A stretch of 64,000 bases of DNA, from the NCBI RefSeq assembly GCF_002368395.1, contig NZ_AP018254.1, forward strand, positions 5,270,001 to 5,334,000. The letters are read 5' to 3'. Positions within the stretch are counted from its first letter, which is position 1. Each line of letters begins with the position of its first letter. Source of the DNA: Calothrix sp. NIES-3974 (GTDB lineage: Bacteria; Cyanobacteriota; Cyanobacteriia; Cyanobacteriales; Nostocaceae). A program made the position numbers and the translations under genes. The notes under the pieces were generated by a model. That model saw only the letters and a program-made list of their open reading frames with translations. It ran no database searches and was not told where the DNA came from. Below are positions 17,607 through 27,431 of the stretch, piece by piece.

Positions 17607-19439
17607 ATGGGTCTTCAAATATCATCTCTCATGGGAAGTCTAGTCAAGGCGACAAAGTTTTGGCAGGATAATTATTTAATTTTACGGGAGTTTAAACACT
17701 TTCGTCGGGCTACTGTTCTTGCGGTTATCTTTACCCTATTTACAGCATCCTTTGAAGGGGTGAGTATTGGTTTTCTACTATCCTTTCTTCAAAGCTTAAT
17801 TTCACCCGATCAACCAGCGAAAATTGGGATTGCTATTCTTGATAACTGGATTAGTGCCAATGCAGCAGTGATTAATCCCCTTTATGTTGTCTCCCTATTG
17901 ATTCTATTAAGTACCTGGATTCGTTCCCTATTTGGTTATTTTGCTGGTATTTACAACGAAAAAGTTCAATTACTCCTAGCAGACCGTTTACGAAAACAAA
18001 TATTTGAACAATTACAATCTCTTCCCCTTGGTTATTTTACCGATACTCGTTCCGGGGAAATAGTCAATACCATGACAACGGAAATTGAAAGGCTAAAACA
18101 AGTATTTGGAGGAGTAGCCTTTTTCCTCACCCGCGCAGCAGTAGTGGTAGTTTACTTCATCTGCATGTTTCTAATTTCTTGGCAATTGTCCTTGATTTCC
18201 GTTTTAGTTTTTTCCCTATTAGCGGTTGGTTTAACTACTTTAAATCGAAGAGGTCGGGAAGCTAGTTTTGGAATTTCTGAAGCCAACGCCGTATTTAATT
18301 CCAATGCCTTTGAATTTATTAACGGGATTCGCACTGTCCAAGCCTTTGCCACCCAAGAATACGAACGTCGGCGATTTTATCATAACAGTTTAAAATTGTT
18401 AAACGCATCCAACAAAGTCGTTTATGCTTGGTTATTAGTGAAACCCATTGCTGAAGCGATCGCAACTACGGCGATGATTAGCTTGATTATTGTTTCCTTT
18501 ACCAAGTTTACGATTCCGGCAGCTTCATTATTAACATTCTTCTTTGTATTGGTACGGGTAGTCCCCAGTGTTCAGGATATCAATGGTACATTAGCCTTCC
18601 TCAGTACCCTCAGTGGTTCCCTAGAAGCAATTAAGGAATTATTACGTACCGACAACAAAACCTACTTTGAAAATGGCTATCTGCCCTTCAAAGGCTTAAA
18701 ACGTTCCATTGATATCGTTTCTGTAGACTTTGCCTACGACCAAAAAAATTTGGTGTTGCATAACGTCACCCTATCAATTGAGTCCGGGAAAATGACCGCC
18801 TTGGTAGGTTCTTCCGGTGCAGGTAAAACCACCCTAGCCGATTTGATCCCACGATTTTACGACCCCACAGAGGGGCAAATTTTCATTGATGGCGTGGATT
18901 TACGAACATTAGACATCAACACCCTGCGTCAGCGCATGGCCGTTGTTAGCCAAGATACATTTATTTTTAATACCTCTGTACGTGAAAATATTGCCTACGG
19001 TTCCCCCGATGCAACGGAAGAGCAAATCCGTAAAGCCGCTAAATTAGCCAATGCCCTAGAATTTATTGAGGATATGCCGGAAGGATTTGATACAAGATTG
19101 GGAGACCGGGGGGTACGTTTATCAGGGGGACAACGCCAACGAATTGCGATCGCTCGAGCTTTACTACGTGATCCCGAAATCCTCATCTTAGATGAAGCCA
19201 CTAGTGCTTTGGATTCGGTCTCCGAAAGATTAATTCAAGAATCGATTGAACAGCTATCTGTGGGTCGAACCGTAATTGCGATCGCCCATCGACTTTCAAC
19301 AATTGCCAAGGCTGATAAGGTGGTAGTTCTAGAAGGTGGATATATTGTTGAACAAGGTAGGTATCAAGATTTACTCGAACAACGTGGTAAGTTTTGGCGA
19401 TATCACCAAATGCAACACCAATCTGGATATGCCAACTAA
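17607..19439 (+). CDS. hepA: HepA ABC exporter for heterocyst polysaccharide
   Basis: A 610-residue half-size ABC exporter. The N-terminal half has about six membrane helices (for example FRRATVLAVIFTLFTASFEGV and AVVVVYFICMFLISW). The nucleotide-binding domain has Walker A GSSGAGKTT (about 400), the Q-loop VVSQDTF, the ABC signature LSGGQRQR (about 504), Walker B ILILDEATSALD and the H-loop AIAHRLST. All key residues are intact. It likely works as a homodimer exporting lipid-linked polysaccharide units or another envelope component. Order (hepC, terminator, hepA, glycosyltransferases) matches Anabaena, where hepA (alr2835) mutants fail to deposit the heterocyst polysaccharide layer and cannot fix nitrogen in air. 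The ATG at 17607 has only a weak ribosome-binding site. Confidence 0.93.
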   Translation: MGLQISSLMGSLVKATKFWQDNYLILREFKHFRRATVLAVIFTLFTASFEGVSIGFLLSFLQSLISPDQPAKIGIAILDNWISANAAVINPLYVVSLLILLSTWIRSLFGYFAGIYNEKVQLLLADRLRKQIFEQLQSLPLGYFTDTRSGEIVNTMTTEIERLKQVFGGVAFFLTRAAVVVVYFICMFLISWQLSLISVLVFSLLAVGLTTLNRRGREASFGISEANAVFNSNAFEFINGIRTVQAFATQEYERRRFYHNSLKLLNASNKVVYAWLLVKPIAEAIATTAMISLIIVSFTKFTIPAASLLTFFFVLVRVVPSVQDINGTLAFLSTLSGSLEAIKELLRTDNKTYFENGYLPFKGLKRSIDIVSVDFAYDQKNLVLHNVTLSIESGKMTALVGSSGAGKTTLADLIPRFYDPTEGQIFIDGVDLRTLDINTLRQRMAVVSQDTFIFNTSVRENIAYGSPDATEEQIRKAAKLANALEFIEDMPEGFDTRLGDRGVRLSGGQRQRIAIARALLRDPEILILDEATSALDSVSERLIQESIEQLSVGRTVIAIAHRLSTIAKADKVVVLEGGYIVEQGRYQDLLEQRGKFWRYHQMQHQSGYAN

Positions 19440-19924
19440 AATATTCGACCACACTAAAAACGACGGGTGGGGTCAGGGAGTAGCCGTCACGTAATACATA
19501 CACCAGAATTTATGAAAGTGGATTTTTCCTACTTCCATCACGGACTAATCACCGGAATTTTTAGGAGTTTGTGAAAAATCCGGAAAAACCATAATTATAG
19601 GTTGTTTTCCATCTCTACATACTACATTAATTCCGCCTACACCTGAGTGTGGGCAGAATCTTTATAGCAAATTAAAGATTTTGTAGAGCATACCTACGTG
19701 TAATCCACATTTAAGATTTTAGGGGTTAATATTATCACATTAGATGTGTCACACATCTATATCCATCTGTGGAATCTGGTTCAGGATGTAAGAAGTGGGA
19801 TGCAATAAGATGCAAAACTCAGGATAGTTACATGAACTCGCCGAAGTTGTCTCCTTTTTAGTAATCATCAGAAGTGCAAAGTTACTAACTATTAGTTATT
19901 CTATACTTTCACATTTAAACGCCC
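19440..19924. other. intergenic region after hepA with 55-bp repeat
   Basis: 485 bases with no gene. Copy 1 of the ~55-bp dispersed repeat lies at 19475-19529. A TCCGGA hexamer occurs at 19579-19584, but no -10 box stands at the right spacing. Confidence 0.5.
19475..19529. repeat. ~55-bp dispersed repeat, copy 1
   Basis: AGGGAGTAGCCGTCACGTA .. CACCAGAA .. TATGAAAGTGGATTTTTCC. Related copies occur at 32814-32868, 43788-43839 and, more diverged, 46503-46550. Confidence 0.6.
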
Positions 19925-20887
19925 ATGTTGGTTTCTATTATTATTGCTAACTACAATTATGCACGTTATTTGACCGCAGCCGTAACTTCCGTGTTAAAGC
20001 AAAGTTACCAAAATTTCGAGATTGTGATTGTAGATGATGGCTCTACAGATAACAGTCGCGAGGTGATTGAAAACATTCAAAAACAAAATTCCGATCGAGT
20101 TCGGGCGATTTTTCAAGCTAATCAAGGACAGGGAGGTGCATTTAATACCGGATTTGCCGCAGCAAGTGGGGAAATAATTGCTTTTCTCGACGCAGATGAT
20201 ATATGGAAACCAAATAAATTAGAGCGGATTGTTCGGGAGTTTGCTGACTCAAAAGTTGTTGGGGTGATGCATCAATTAGAAAATATTGATGCCGATGGCA
20301 ATCAACTAGAGACTTCCCCACCCTTGGCTCTACCGAATAATTTGGCTGAATTAATTATTAAAACCGGCAATGCTTGGTTTTTCCCGCCAACATCAGCACT
20401 TTCTTACCGTCGTTATGCACTTTCCCAGGTCTTTCCTGTGAATGCGGTTAAATGGCGTACTTGCATGGATGGATGTATTATCTACTGCACCTCTTTCCTC
20501 GGCGATATCAAAACATTACCAGATTTTCTCGGTGGTTATCGCATTCATGATGCAAATAATCACATCACAACCCAGAGTTCATCTGCGAATCCAGCACGGG
20601 ACTTAGCGGGAATTGAAATGACTAATGAATACATTAATCAATTTCTCGAGAAAATCAATGATCCACGACGGGTAAGCCTAGGCAATAATCTGCAATATCA
20701 AAGAACCAAATATTACTATGAGGGAGTTTTTTCCTGGTTAAAAACATGGCAAATTATTCAGCTAATCTGGCAGTGGCCCCTATATTCTACATCCGACAAA
20801 TTATACTTTATCATGCGCTTTCTGCTTAAAAGTAGCAAAATGTGGAGACTGTTTCCCCAGAAAAGCTCAGAGGTTGTTAGTAGTTAG
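19925..20887 (+). CDS. glycosyltransferase family 2 (HEP island)
   Basis: A 320-residue GT-A enzyme. MLVSIIIANYNYARYLTAAV is the classical GT2 start, VIVDDGSTDNS (about 36-46) binds the nucleotide, and FLDADDIWKP (about 91-100) holds the metal-binding DxD-type motif. There is no membrane segment near the C-terminus long enough for a synthase, so it is a soluble or peripheral transferase adding one sugar. It has no clear Shine-Dalgarno sequence. Its position after hepA corresponds to Anabaena alr2836. The acceptor and sugar cannot be told from the sequence. Confidence 0.87.
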   Translation: MLVSIIIANYNYARYLTAAVTSVLKQSYQNFEIVIVDDGSTDNSREVIENIQKQNSDRVRAIFQANQGQGGAFNTGFAAASGEIIAFLDADDIWKPNKLERIVREFADSKVVGVMHQLENIDADGNQLETSPPLALPNNLAELIIKTGNAWFFPPTSALSYRRYALSQVFPVNAVKWRTCMDGCIIYCTSFLGDIKTLPDFLGGYRIHDANNHITTQSSSANPARDLAGIEMTNEYINQFLEKINDPRRVSLGNNLQYQRTKYYYEGVFSWLKTWQIIQLIWQWPLYSTSDKLYFIMRFLLKSSKMWRLFPQKSSEVVSS

Positions 20888-21209
20888 AGGTGGTAATAGT
20901 CTGCGCTGACGGCAAAATGATATTTTCAGCTATGTTCACTAGTTCTGAAATATTGGTGAATAAATGATGTAGTATAAATATCAACAGAATATAACACCCT
21001 CTTTATTCTTAGCAACCAAAAAATTCGTGCATATACAAAATCTAAATTGCCTTTTTCCTGGCTATGCTTCATCTAAATTTTGTATATGTAAAACTATTGT
21101 TTAGGTAAATACTAGCAAGCAGTTAATCATCACGAATGGTCATAAACTAGTAAACAGCATCAGCGAATCGAAATGGGAATTTTTATGAAGTTAGAGGTTG
21201 TATCTGGAT
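20888..21209. other. intergenic region with stem-loop
   Basis: 322 bases. A stem of 12 perfect pairs forms between CATATACAAAAT (21030-21041) and ATTTTGTATATG (21077-21088), loop 35 bases. It may act as an mRNA processing or stop signal between the two glycosyltransferase genes. Confidence 0.5.
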
Positions 21210-22190
21210 ATGGCAATATCTACTGATGAACAAAATAACTTACCCATGGTAAGTGTGATTACACCTACATACAACCGTCCTCATTATTTAAAAGAAGCAT
21301 TGCTCAGTGCATTAGGACAAACTTACTCTAATATCGAAATTATTGTTTCTGATAATTGTAGTCCAGAAGATCCGCGATCGCTGATTGAGTCATTTGCAGA
21401 TGGGAGAATCCGGTTTTTCCGTAATTCAGCGAATCTGGGAATGTTCACTAACACCATGAATGCTTTGAAAATGGCACAGGGTAAGTATGTGGCTTTTCTG
21501 TTGGATGATGATTTATGGGAGCCGGATTTTTTAGAAAAGTTAATTCCTCCCTTGGAAAAAAATCCAGATTTAGCCTTAGCTTTTTGTGACCATTACGTAA
21601 TTGATGCTGATAGTCGGATTGACGAGGAAAAAACCTGTGAGTATTCCCGGAGGTATAAACGCGCAGACCTGCAAGAAGGGATATATCAACCATTTTATGA
21701 ATTAGCTCTGGTGCAGCGTGCGGTATCTTCTGCAACTGCGGCGGTGATGCGGCGGGAATTAATCGACCCGGAAAGTATACCTCCGGAAGTCGGTGGTTCT
21801 TGGGATATCTATATAAATTATTTATGTTGTCGGACTGGAATGGGTGCTTATTTTTACCCAGGGAAGCTGACGCGCTATCGGGATCACGAACAAACCGATA
21901 CCAATCAGAGTGGTACTCGTAACTATCAGGCAAAAATTCGGAAAGCCCAAGCAGATATGTTTTGTTATGGGGTATTTATGGATGATGAACGTTTGTCGGC
22001 TTATAAATCCTATTTTCAAAAACAATGCGGATTTGTGAGTACCAGCCTAGGAATAGGATTGATGCGATCGCAACAGGTAACGGATGCTCGTAGTTGTTTG
22101 TGGAAGTCACTCCATCAACAGTTTAGTTTACGGACTGCTGTGGCTTTGTTCCTCAGTTTTGCACCCGCAAAAATCGCTGCTAGGTTTTGA
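21210..22190 (+). CDS. glycosyltransferase family 2 (HEP island)
   Basis: A 326-residue GT-A enzyme from the ATG at 21210; an in-frame TTG 12 bases earlier is less likely. MVSVITPTYNRPHYLKEALLS starts the fold, IIVSDNCSPEDP binds the nucleotide, and LLDDDLWEPDFLEKL carries the DDD metal motif. A DHEQTDTN segment near residue 230 could hold the catalytic base region. The C-terminus ends in a weakly hydrophobic helix (AVALFLSFAPAKIAARF). It follows hepA and another GT2 and probably adds another residue of the HEP repeat unit; it matches Anabaena alr2837 by order. Confidence 0.85.
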   Translation: MAISTDEQNNLPMVSVITPTYNRPHYLKEALLSALGQTYSNIEIIVSDNCSPEDPRSLIESFADGRIRFFRNSANLGMFTNTMNALKMAQGKYVAFLLDDDLWEPDFLEKLIPPLEKNPDLALAFCDHYVIDADSRIDEEKTCEYSRRYKRADLQEGIYQPFYELALVQRAVSSATAAVMRRELIDPESIPPEVGGSWDIYINYLCCRTGMGAYFYPGKLTRYRDHEQTDTNQSGTRNYQAKIRKAQADMFCYGVFMDDERLSAYKSYFQKQCGFVSTSLGIGLMRSQQVTDARSCLWKSLHQQFSLRTAVALFLSFAPAKIAARF

Positions 22191-22320
22191 AATGGTATTA
22201 AGACTAACTCCGTTTTGGTACTAGTTTTCTTCCAGTTATAGATACCTCGATTTGCTTAAATATTTTCTAAATTTTGTCTGTCATTTTTATCACAACTAAT
22301 TTAATTCAGGTAAAACATAA

Positions 22321-23205
22321 ATGCGTATCTCCGCTTGTATTACAACCCGTAACCGTCCTCAACAATTACAAGCTTGTTTGCAAGCACTGGCAAATACGGA
22401 ATTGAAACCCGACCACGTGGTGGTTTCTGATGATTCCCCGGATGTGGAGATGCAGCAACAAAATCAAAATATTGTTACATCTTATTATCCGGAAGCAAAA
22501 TATATTCTTGGACCACGTACCGGAGTCTGTGGAAATCGCAATAATGCGGTTAACTCCATTCCCAGTTCGGAAACCGATTTAGTCGCCTTTCTCGATGATG
22601 ATATTTGTGTGGAAGCTGATTTTTTTGTCAAAGCAATTGATCGCTACAAACAAATGTCTCCCGAACAGCAAAAGTTGACCATTATATCCGGAGTTAGTCG
22701 CACTCCCCAGGGAGAAGAAATGGTATCCGGAAAGCTCACCTTTCGAGGTTATTTTGCTACCACCGATACCACACCGGAAACCGTAGCAATTCATGCAACC
22801 CTGTTTCCCCGTCACTTTTTTGACCAAGAACAGTGGGATGAGAATATTTTCTTTGGTTACGAAGATGCGGAATTGTGTTTACGAGCTTTGCGCCGTGGTT
22901 ACAAAATTATCCACTGTCCGGAACTTTTAGTTATGCATATTGCTCCTGGTTCCCAAAGTAGTATGCGATTTGCAGATATTGGCAACCTCAGTAATTACGA
23001 AATCTCCATTGAAGCAGCCCGTTTATATGTAGGCATCAAGCGCTACAAAGATTTATTCCCTAATCCCCTGAAATTATTATTATTTGTAGCCTTATTTTTT
23101 ATCCACATGACAGTTTATTTGTTTAAACGTCGAGCCTTACCAGCTTTCCCAGAAATCCTGCGTCGCTCGAAAATCCAAAGATTATGGCAGACTGCTAATA
23201 TTTAA
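22321..23205 (+). CDS. glycosyltransferase family 2 (HEP island)
   Basis: A 294-residue GT-A enzyme. RISACITTRNRPQQLQACL begins the fold, VVVSDDSPD is the nucleotide site, FLDDDICVEADFF the metal motif, and FFGYEDAELCLRALRRGYKI (about 178-197) is the ED motif with the catalytic base, as in rhamnosyl- and galactofuranosyl-transferase relatives. One hydrophobic segment near the C-terminus (PLKLLLFVALFFIHMTVYLF) suggests membrane attachment. It starts 130 bases after the previous GT2, with AGG about 10 bases before the ATG. Part of the glycosyltransferase series downstream of hepA. Confidence 0.86.
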   Translation: MRISACITTRNRPQQLQACLQALANTELKPDHVVVSDDSPDVEMQQQNQNIVTSYYPEAKYILGPRTGVCGNRNNAVNSIPSSETDLVAFLDDDICVEADFFVKAIDRYKQMSPEQQKLTIISGVSRTPQGEEMVSGKLTFRGYFATTDTTPETVAIHATLFPRHFFDQEQWDENIFFGYEDAELCLRALRRGYKIIHCPELLVMHIAPGSQSSMRFADIGNLSNYEISIEAARLYVGIKRYKDLFPNPLKLLLFVALFFIHMTVYLFKRRALPAFPEILRRSKIQRLWQTANI

Positions 23206-23654
23206 ATGTTCGATTCAATGGGCGATCGCTATACTCATTTAGAAAGGAATAGGGAACTGTTCCTGGTTCCTTCCCTGAATGATGCTCATCAGTATCAGGG
23301 AGGAAGATATGGGAAAAAGATAAATATATCCTCAGACTCTTGTCGGAAAAAGCATATTTCCATGGAAAATACGAAATAAATGAGTTGCAGTGATTATGAT
23401 TAAAAATATCGGTGTTTGTGGCGCTAATAAATTTATCTAAAATACACTGTCTAAAATTGGTTCTTCTGTGTCTGTGATGCTAAATCGGCTTGATAAAATC
23501 TCCAAAGGATTGTAAATTATCGGAAATAATATTTATTTTCCACAGATAATTTTTGATTGTTACCTATTTTCCCTATTCCCTGCTCCAGGCTATAAATTTG
23601 GCATCACAAGTACGGTAGAAACTCTCAATTTTAAATTATTATCTCTAAATCATC
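23206..23654. other. intergenic region, 449 bp
   Basis: AT-rich stretch between two HEP glycosyltransferase genes, with a HIP1 octamer at 23221 and short imperfect inverted repeats around 23245-23310 (GGGAACTGTTCC, GGTTCCTTCCC). No gene is seen. Confidence 0.4.
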
Positions 23655-24851
23655 ATGATTAAATTGTGTATAATCACACCCTATGTAATTAAAGGTGATG
23701 GTCAGGGTAGAGCCAATTACGAAATCGTCTGGGAAGCTGTCCGACGGGGTTACGAAGTCACCCTAGTTGCACGTAAGGTTGCCGAAGACCTACAAGCTTC
23801 ACCACAGATTCGGTGGATCAATTTCCCCGTGGAGCAATATCCCACCGCCCTAATTAAAGAAATGGTTTTTTCCCTACGCAGCGCCAATTGGTTACGAAAA
23901 CACCGCCAGGAATTTGACCTAGTACAGGTTTACGGGGCTGTCACCTCCGCGCCTTCAGATATTAATACTTCCCAATTTGTTCATACAGCGTGGCGACGTT
24001 CCCCCGTCCACACAGCCAAAATCCACCGCAATCTCTACGGACTTTATCACTGGTTATACAGCGCCTTAAATGCAGGATGGGAAAAAACCGCTTTTCAAGG
24101 GACAAAAATCGCTGTTGCCGTCTCCGAAAAAATTAAACAGGAACTGGTCAATGATTTAGGTCTTTCCCCCAATAACATCCGCGTCATCCATAATGGGGTC
24201 GATATAGACGAATTTGTCCCCGGAAATCTTGATCCCCAAGATTTGGGATTACCTACCGACAAATGTTTAGCCTTGTTCGCTGGGGATATCCGTACCAACC
24301 GTAAAAATCTGGACACGGTTTTACGCGCCCTCGTCAAAGTGCCCGATTTACACCTAGTAGTCGTGGGAAATACGGAAGGTAGCCCCTACCCCCAAATGGC
24401 GGCTAAACTAAATATTGCTGACCGGGTTCATTTTACCGGCTTCCGGCGCGATATTGCCAAAATTATGCAAGCCGTTGACTTTTTCGTCTTCCCTTCCCGC
24501 TACGAAGCCTGCACCCTGGTTCTATTGGAAGCAATGGCATCGGGATTACCCGTAATTAGTGCCACATCCGCCGGAGGAGCAGAACTTGTCACCCCAGAAA
24601 GCGGGTTTGTTCTCGAAAATTCCGATGATGTGGAAGGGTTAGCCCAAGCATTAAGTCAATTAGCAAGCGATCGCATTTTGCGGGAAAATATGGGTAAAGC
24701 AGCCCGTCAAGTAGCCGAACAAAATACCTGGGTCAGCAAAGCCCAAGCCTATGTGGATTTATTTGAGGAATTTGTGAACAATGCGCGTCACCGTCATAGT
24801 CCCGACCTATCGTCGTCCCCAAGACCTGAAACGTTGTTTGGCGGCGCTTAA
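23655..24851 (+). CDS. glycosyltransferase family 4 (HEP island)
   Basis: A 398-residue GT-B enzyme. KLCIITPYVIKGDGQGRANYEIV forms the acceptor loop. VHFTGFRRDIAKIMQAVDFFVFPSRYEACTLVLLEAMASGLPVI contains the E-x7-E donor motif (E at ..YEACTLVLLE..). No membrane helices. Its last 71 bases overlap the start of the next gene, and its C-terminal residues after FEEFVNN are arginine-, proline- and serine-rich and look like readthrough rather than fold. Co-translation with the next gene is likely. It probably corresponds to Anabaena alr2839. Confidence 0.87.
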   Translation: MIKLCIITPYVIKGDGQGRANYEIVWEAVRRGYEVTLVARKVAEDLQASPQIRWINFPVEQYPTALIKEMVFSLRSANWLRKHRQEFDLVQVYGAVTSAPSDINTSQFVHTAWRRSPVHTAKIHRNLYGLYHWLYSALNAGWEKTAFQGTKIAVAVSEKIKQELVNDLGLSPNNIRVIHNGVDIDEFVPGNLDPQDLGLPTDKCLALFAGDIRTNRKNLDTVLRALVKVPDLHLVVVGNTEGSPYPQMAAKLNIADRVHFTGFRRDIAKIMQAVDFFVFPSRYEACTLVLLEAMASGLPVISATSAGGAELVTPESGFVLENSDDVEGLAQALSQLASDRILRENMGKAARQVAEQNTWVSKAQAYVDLFEEFVNNARHRHSPDLSSSPRPETLFGGA

Positions 24852-25755
24852 AGCCCAGACTCGACCCGTCGATCAGGTGATTGTGACGGTGCGTGATACC
24901 GATACCCAAACCTGGACTTTTTTAGATACCTGGGAACGGGAATCCTTACCACTACAAACGATTCAGGTTTGTGTCCCCGGAGTAGTGGCTGCCATGAATG
25001 CTGGATTAAGCATTGCCACTGGTGATATCATCGCCTTTACCGATGATGATGCAGCCCCCCGTCCCCAATGGCTGGAACAGATTGTCACCTACTTTCAGAG
25101 TGACGAGCAAATAGGAGCCGTCGGAGGTCGGGATTGGCAATGGGTGGGAGACCAAATCAAAGAACCCGGTGAACGGGAAATCGTCGGCATTATCCAGTGG
25201 TTTGGCCGACCAATTGGCAACCACCACCTGGCTGTCGGTCAACCACGGGAAGTGGATGTCCTCAAGGGTGTGAATATGAGTTTTCGCCGTACCGCCATCC
25301 AAGGTATGCATTTTGACACCCGGATGCGGGGTAGTGGGGCACAGGTACACTTTGAACTGGCCTTTAATTTGGCTTTACGACGAGCTGGCTGGAAAATTAT
25401 CTTTGACCCAGCCGTTGCTGTAGACCATTATCCAGCCCAACGCTTTGATGAAGACCAACGGGACAACTTTAATGACCTAGCTTGGACCAACGCCGTCCAT
25501 AACGAAACCCTAGCCCTACTCGAACATTTTTCCACCTGGCAAAGACTAGTATTTCTGACTTGGGCTGTGTTAATTGGCACTCGCGAAGCATTTGGTATAG
25601 TCCAGTACCTGCGGTTACTACCCAGTGAAGGCGCGATCGCCCAACGAAAATTGCTGGCTTCCCTCAAGGGACGTTGGCAAGGATTACAAACCTGGTTAGA
25701 CTCTCGCCAAACTCCTTCCCTACCCCAGCCCGTTAATCCAGAATCGAAAATATAG
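24781..25755 (+). CDS. glycosyltransferase family 2 (HEP island), overlaps preceding gene
   Basis: A 324-residue GT-A enzyme starting inside the preceding GT4 gene in another frame. MRVTVIVPTYRRPQDLKRCL is a perfect GT2 N-terminus, so this start is required. FTDDDAAPRPQWLEQI (about 82-97) is the metal motif, and MRGSGAQVHFELAFNLALRRAGWKI supplies the region of the catalytic base. HYPAQR follows. A weakly hydrophobic helix lies near 258-275. By order it resembles Anabaena alr2840. The next gene follows after 20 bases, so these last three genes form an operon. Confidence 0.87.
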   Translation: MRVTVIVPTYRRPQDLKRCLAALKAQTRPVDQVIVTVRDTDTQTWTFLDTWERESLPLQTIQVCVPGVVAAMNAGLSIATGDIIAFTDDDAAPRPQWLEQIVTYFQSDEQIGAVGGRDWQWVGDQIKEPGEREIVGIIQWFGRPIGNHHLAVGQPREVDVLKGVNMSFRRTAIQGMHFDTRMRGSGAQVHFELAFNLALRRAGWKIIFDPAVAVDHYPAQRFDEDQRDNFNDLAWTNAVHNETLALLEHFSTWQRLVFLTWAVLIGTREAFGIVQYLRLLPSEGAIAQRKLLASLKGRWQGLQTWLDSRQTPSLPQPVNPESKI

Positions 25756-25775
25756 CAGCCAAAATTGAGAAGCCA

Positions 25776-27260
25776 ATGGTTTACAAATCAGTAATTTCTA
25801 CTACCAGCTCCTTCGAGGAGGAAAATCTGGAAAAGCAGCCTGTTCTCGCTTGGTTAGCAATTGGGGCACTCATCCTATTTTCAATTGCTGGTATCGCCAG
25901 TGGTGCGGGTAGTCTTTTCCGTCCGGGTTATGTCTTACTATCCTTTGCGGTCGGTGCTTTTTTGTACCTCCGCTATCCCATTATGTACATCGGTTTTGCC
26001 TGGTGGTCGTGGTTTGTGACACCCCTGCTATCACGCATGATCGATTTACGGGCTGGATTTGATGACACCCGGTTTATCCTAGTTGCTCCCTTTGCGGTTA
26101 GTCTGATTACCCTGCATGGTTGTTTAAAATACCTGCCCCGTGCCTATCGAGAAGGGGGTTTACCCTTTGCCTTGGGACTTTTGGGTTTGTTTTACGGCTT
26201 TTTGGTGGGTTTAATCCATACATCACCCATTAACGCTGTCCGTTCCCTCCTCGACTGGTTAACACCAGTCAGTTTTAGTTTGTATTTATTCACTAATTGG
26301 CGCAATTACCCTAAATATCGCGACAATTTTCAACGGGTTTTCCTTTGGGCTGTATTACTAACTGGTATTTACGGTGTCATTCAGTACCTAGTGGCTCCGG
26401 AGTGGGATCGGTTTTGGTTAATCAGCACCAAATTGGGTAGTATGGGAGAACCCGAACCCTTAAAAATTCGGGTTTGGAGTACGATGGCATCTCCTGGACC
26501 CTTCGCGGTGATGATGATGTCGGGATTACTACTTTTATTTAATACCCGTAGTCCCCTAGGAATTCCGGCTGCGGCTGTGGGCTATTTGTCATTCCTACTG
26601 TCGATGGTACGGGTAATGTGGGGGTGTTGGCTATTTGCCGTCATCAGCATGTTCACATCCATCCGTCCGAAAATGCAAATGCGCTTGATTATTTCGGCTT
26701 TAATCATTGGGATGTGTGTAGTTCCTTTGAGTACAATGGAACCTTTTGGAGATGTGATAACTGATCGATTGGAATCCTTTACTAATCTGGAGAGGGATAA
26801 TAGCGCTCAGGTGCGACAAAAAATCTATGAAGATGGTTTAAATGCGGCTTTGAGCAATGTCTTGGGGAGCGGGATTGGGAACACGTTTGTTTTCGATGAA
26901 AAGGAAAATAGATGGATTTCGATTGTGGTTGACAGTGGTATTATAGACACCTTTATCACCCTTGGTTGGCTAGGGGCAATTCCCTACGTTTCCGGATTAT
27001 TCTTGTTATTAATCAAAGTTTTGCAAATTGAAGAGATTCGCTTTGATCCGTTTATCGCCTCATCAAGAGCCATTGGTATTGGTTGTGTGTTGGGAATCCC
27101 CATTTTTACGATTATGATTGGTTTATCGGGAATGTTTATGTGGGGTTTCCTGGCGATCGCTTTGGCTGGACAAAAATATTATCAGCAATATTACCAGCAA
27201 TCCTATCAGGAATATTATCAGCAATATTACTTTCAACAGACCAGTCAAACACCAAAATAG
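25776..27260 (+). CDS. O-antigen ligase/polymerase-like membrane protein (HEP island)
   Basis: A 494-residue protein with about ten membrane helices spread through residues 25-460, for example WLAIGALILFSIAGIASGAGSL and YVSGLFLLLIKVL. The large loop with SGIGNTFVFDEKENRW and VDSGIIDTFITLGWLG resembles the periplasmic loop of Wzy polymerases and WaaL ligases. It would join HEP repeat units or attach the polymer. The C-terminus ends in a run of tyrosine and glutamine (YYQQ-type repeats, about 465-490), unusual for the family. It starts 20 bases after the last glycosyltransferase gene and matches the last gene of the Anabaena island (alr2841) by position. Confidence 0.82.
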   Translation: MVYKSVISTTSSFEEENLEKQPVLAWLAIGALILFSIAGIASGAGSLFRPGYVLLSFAVGAFLYLRYPIMYIGFAWWSWFVTPLLSRMIDLRAGFDDTRFILVAPFAVSLITLHGCLKYLPRAYREGGLPFALGLLGLFYGFLVGLIHTSPINAVRSLLDWLTPVSFSLYLFTNWRNYPKYRDNFQRVFLWAVLLTGIYGVIQYLVAPEWDRFWLISTKLGSMGEPEPLKIRVWSTMASPGPFAVMMMSGLLLLFNTRSPLGIPAAAVGYLSFLLSMVRVMWGCWLFAVISMFTSIRPKMQMRLIISALIIGMCVVPLSTMEPFGDVITDRLESFTNLERDNSAQVRQKIYEDGLNAALSNVLGSGIGNTFVFDEKENRWISIVVDSGIIDTFITLGWLGAIPYVSGLFLLLIKVLQIEEIRFDPFIASSRAIGIGCVLGIPIFTIMIGLSGMFMWGFLAIALAGQKYYQQYYQQSYQEYYQQYYFQQTSQTPK

Positions 27261-27431
27261 TTCATTAATGCTGCGGAAATTGCTGGAATTAGGGCAATTT
27301 TAGTACATGCCTTAAATAAGCAAGCAAAGCAATTCTACGAAAAATGTGGCTTCGTTGCTTCACCCACTGCACCAATGATGCTGATGATTACAATCGCCGA
27401 TGTAAAAGCAGCCCTTTCTGAGGAAATTTAA
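27261..27431 (+). pseudogene. C-terminal remnant of a GNAT acetyltransferase toxin
   Basis: Reading in frame from 27261 gives INAAEIAGIRAILVHAL, then AKQFYEKCGFVASP and MMLMIT, ending at TAA 27429-27431. This is the acetyl-CoA-proximal end of a GNAT protein of the TacT toxin class (AKxFYExxGF..SP). There is no start codon and the N-terminal two thirds are missing. It directly follows the stop of the polymerase gene and probably marks an old insertion or rearrangement at the HEP island boundary. Confidence 0.7.
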
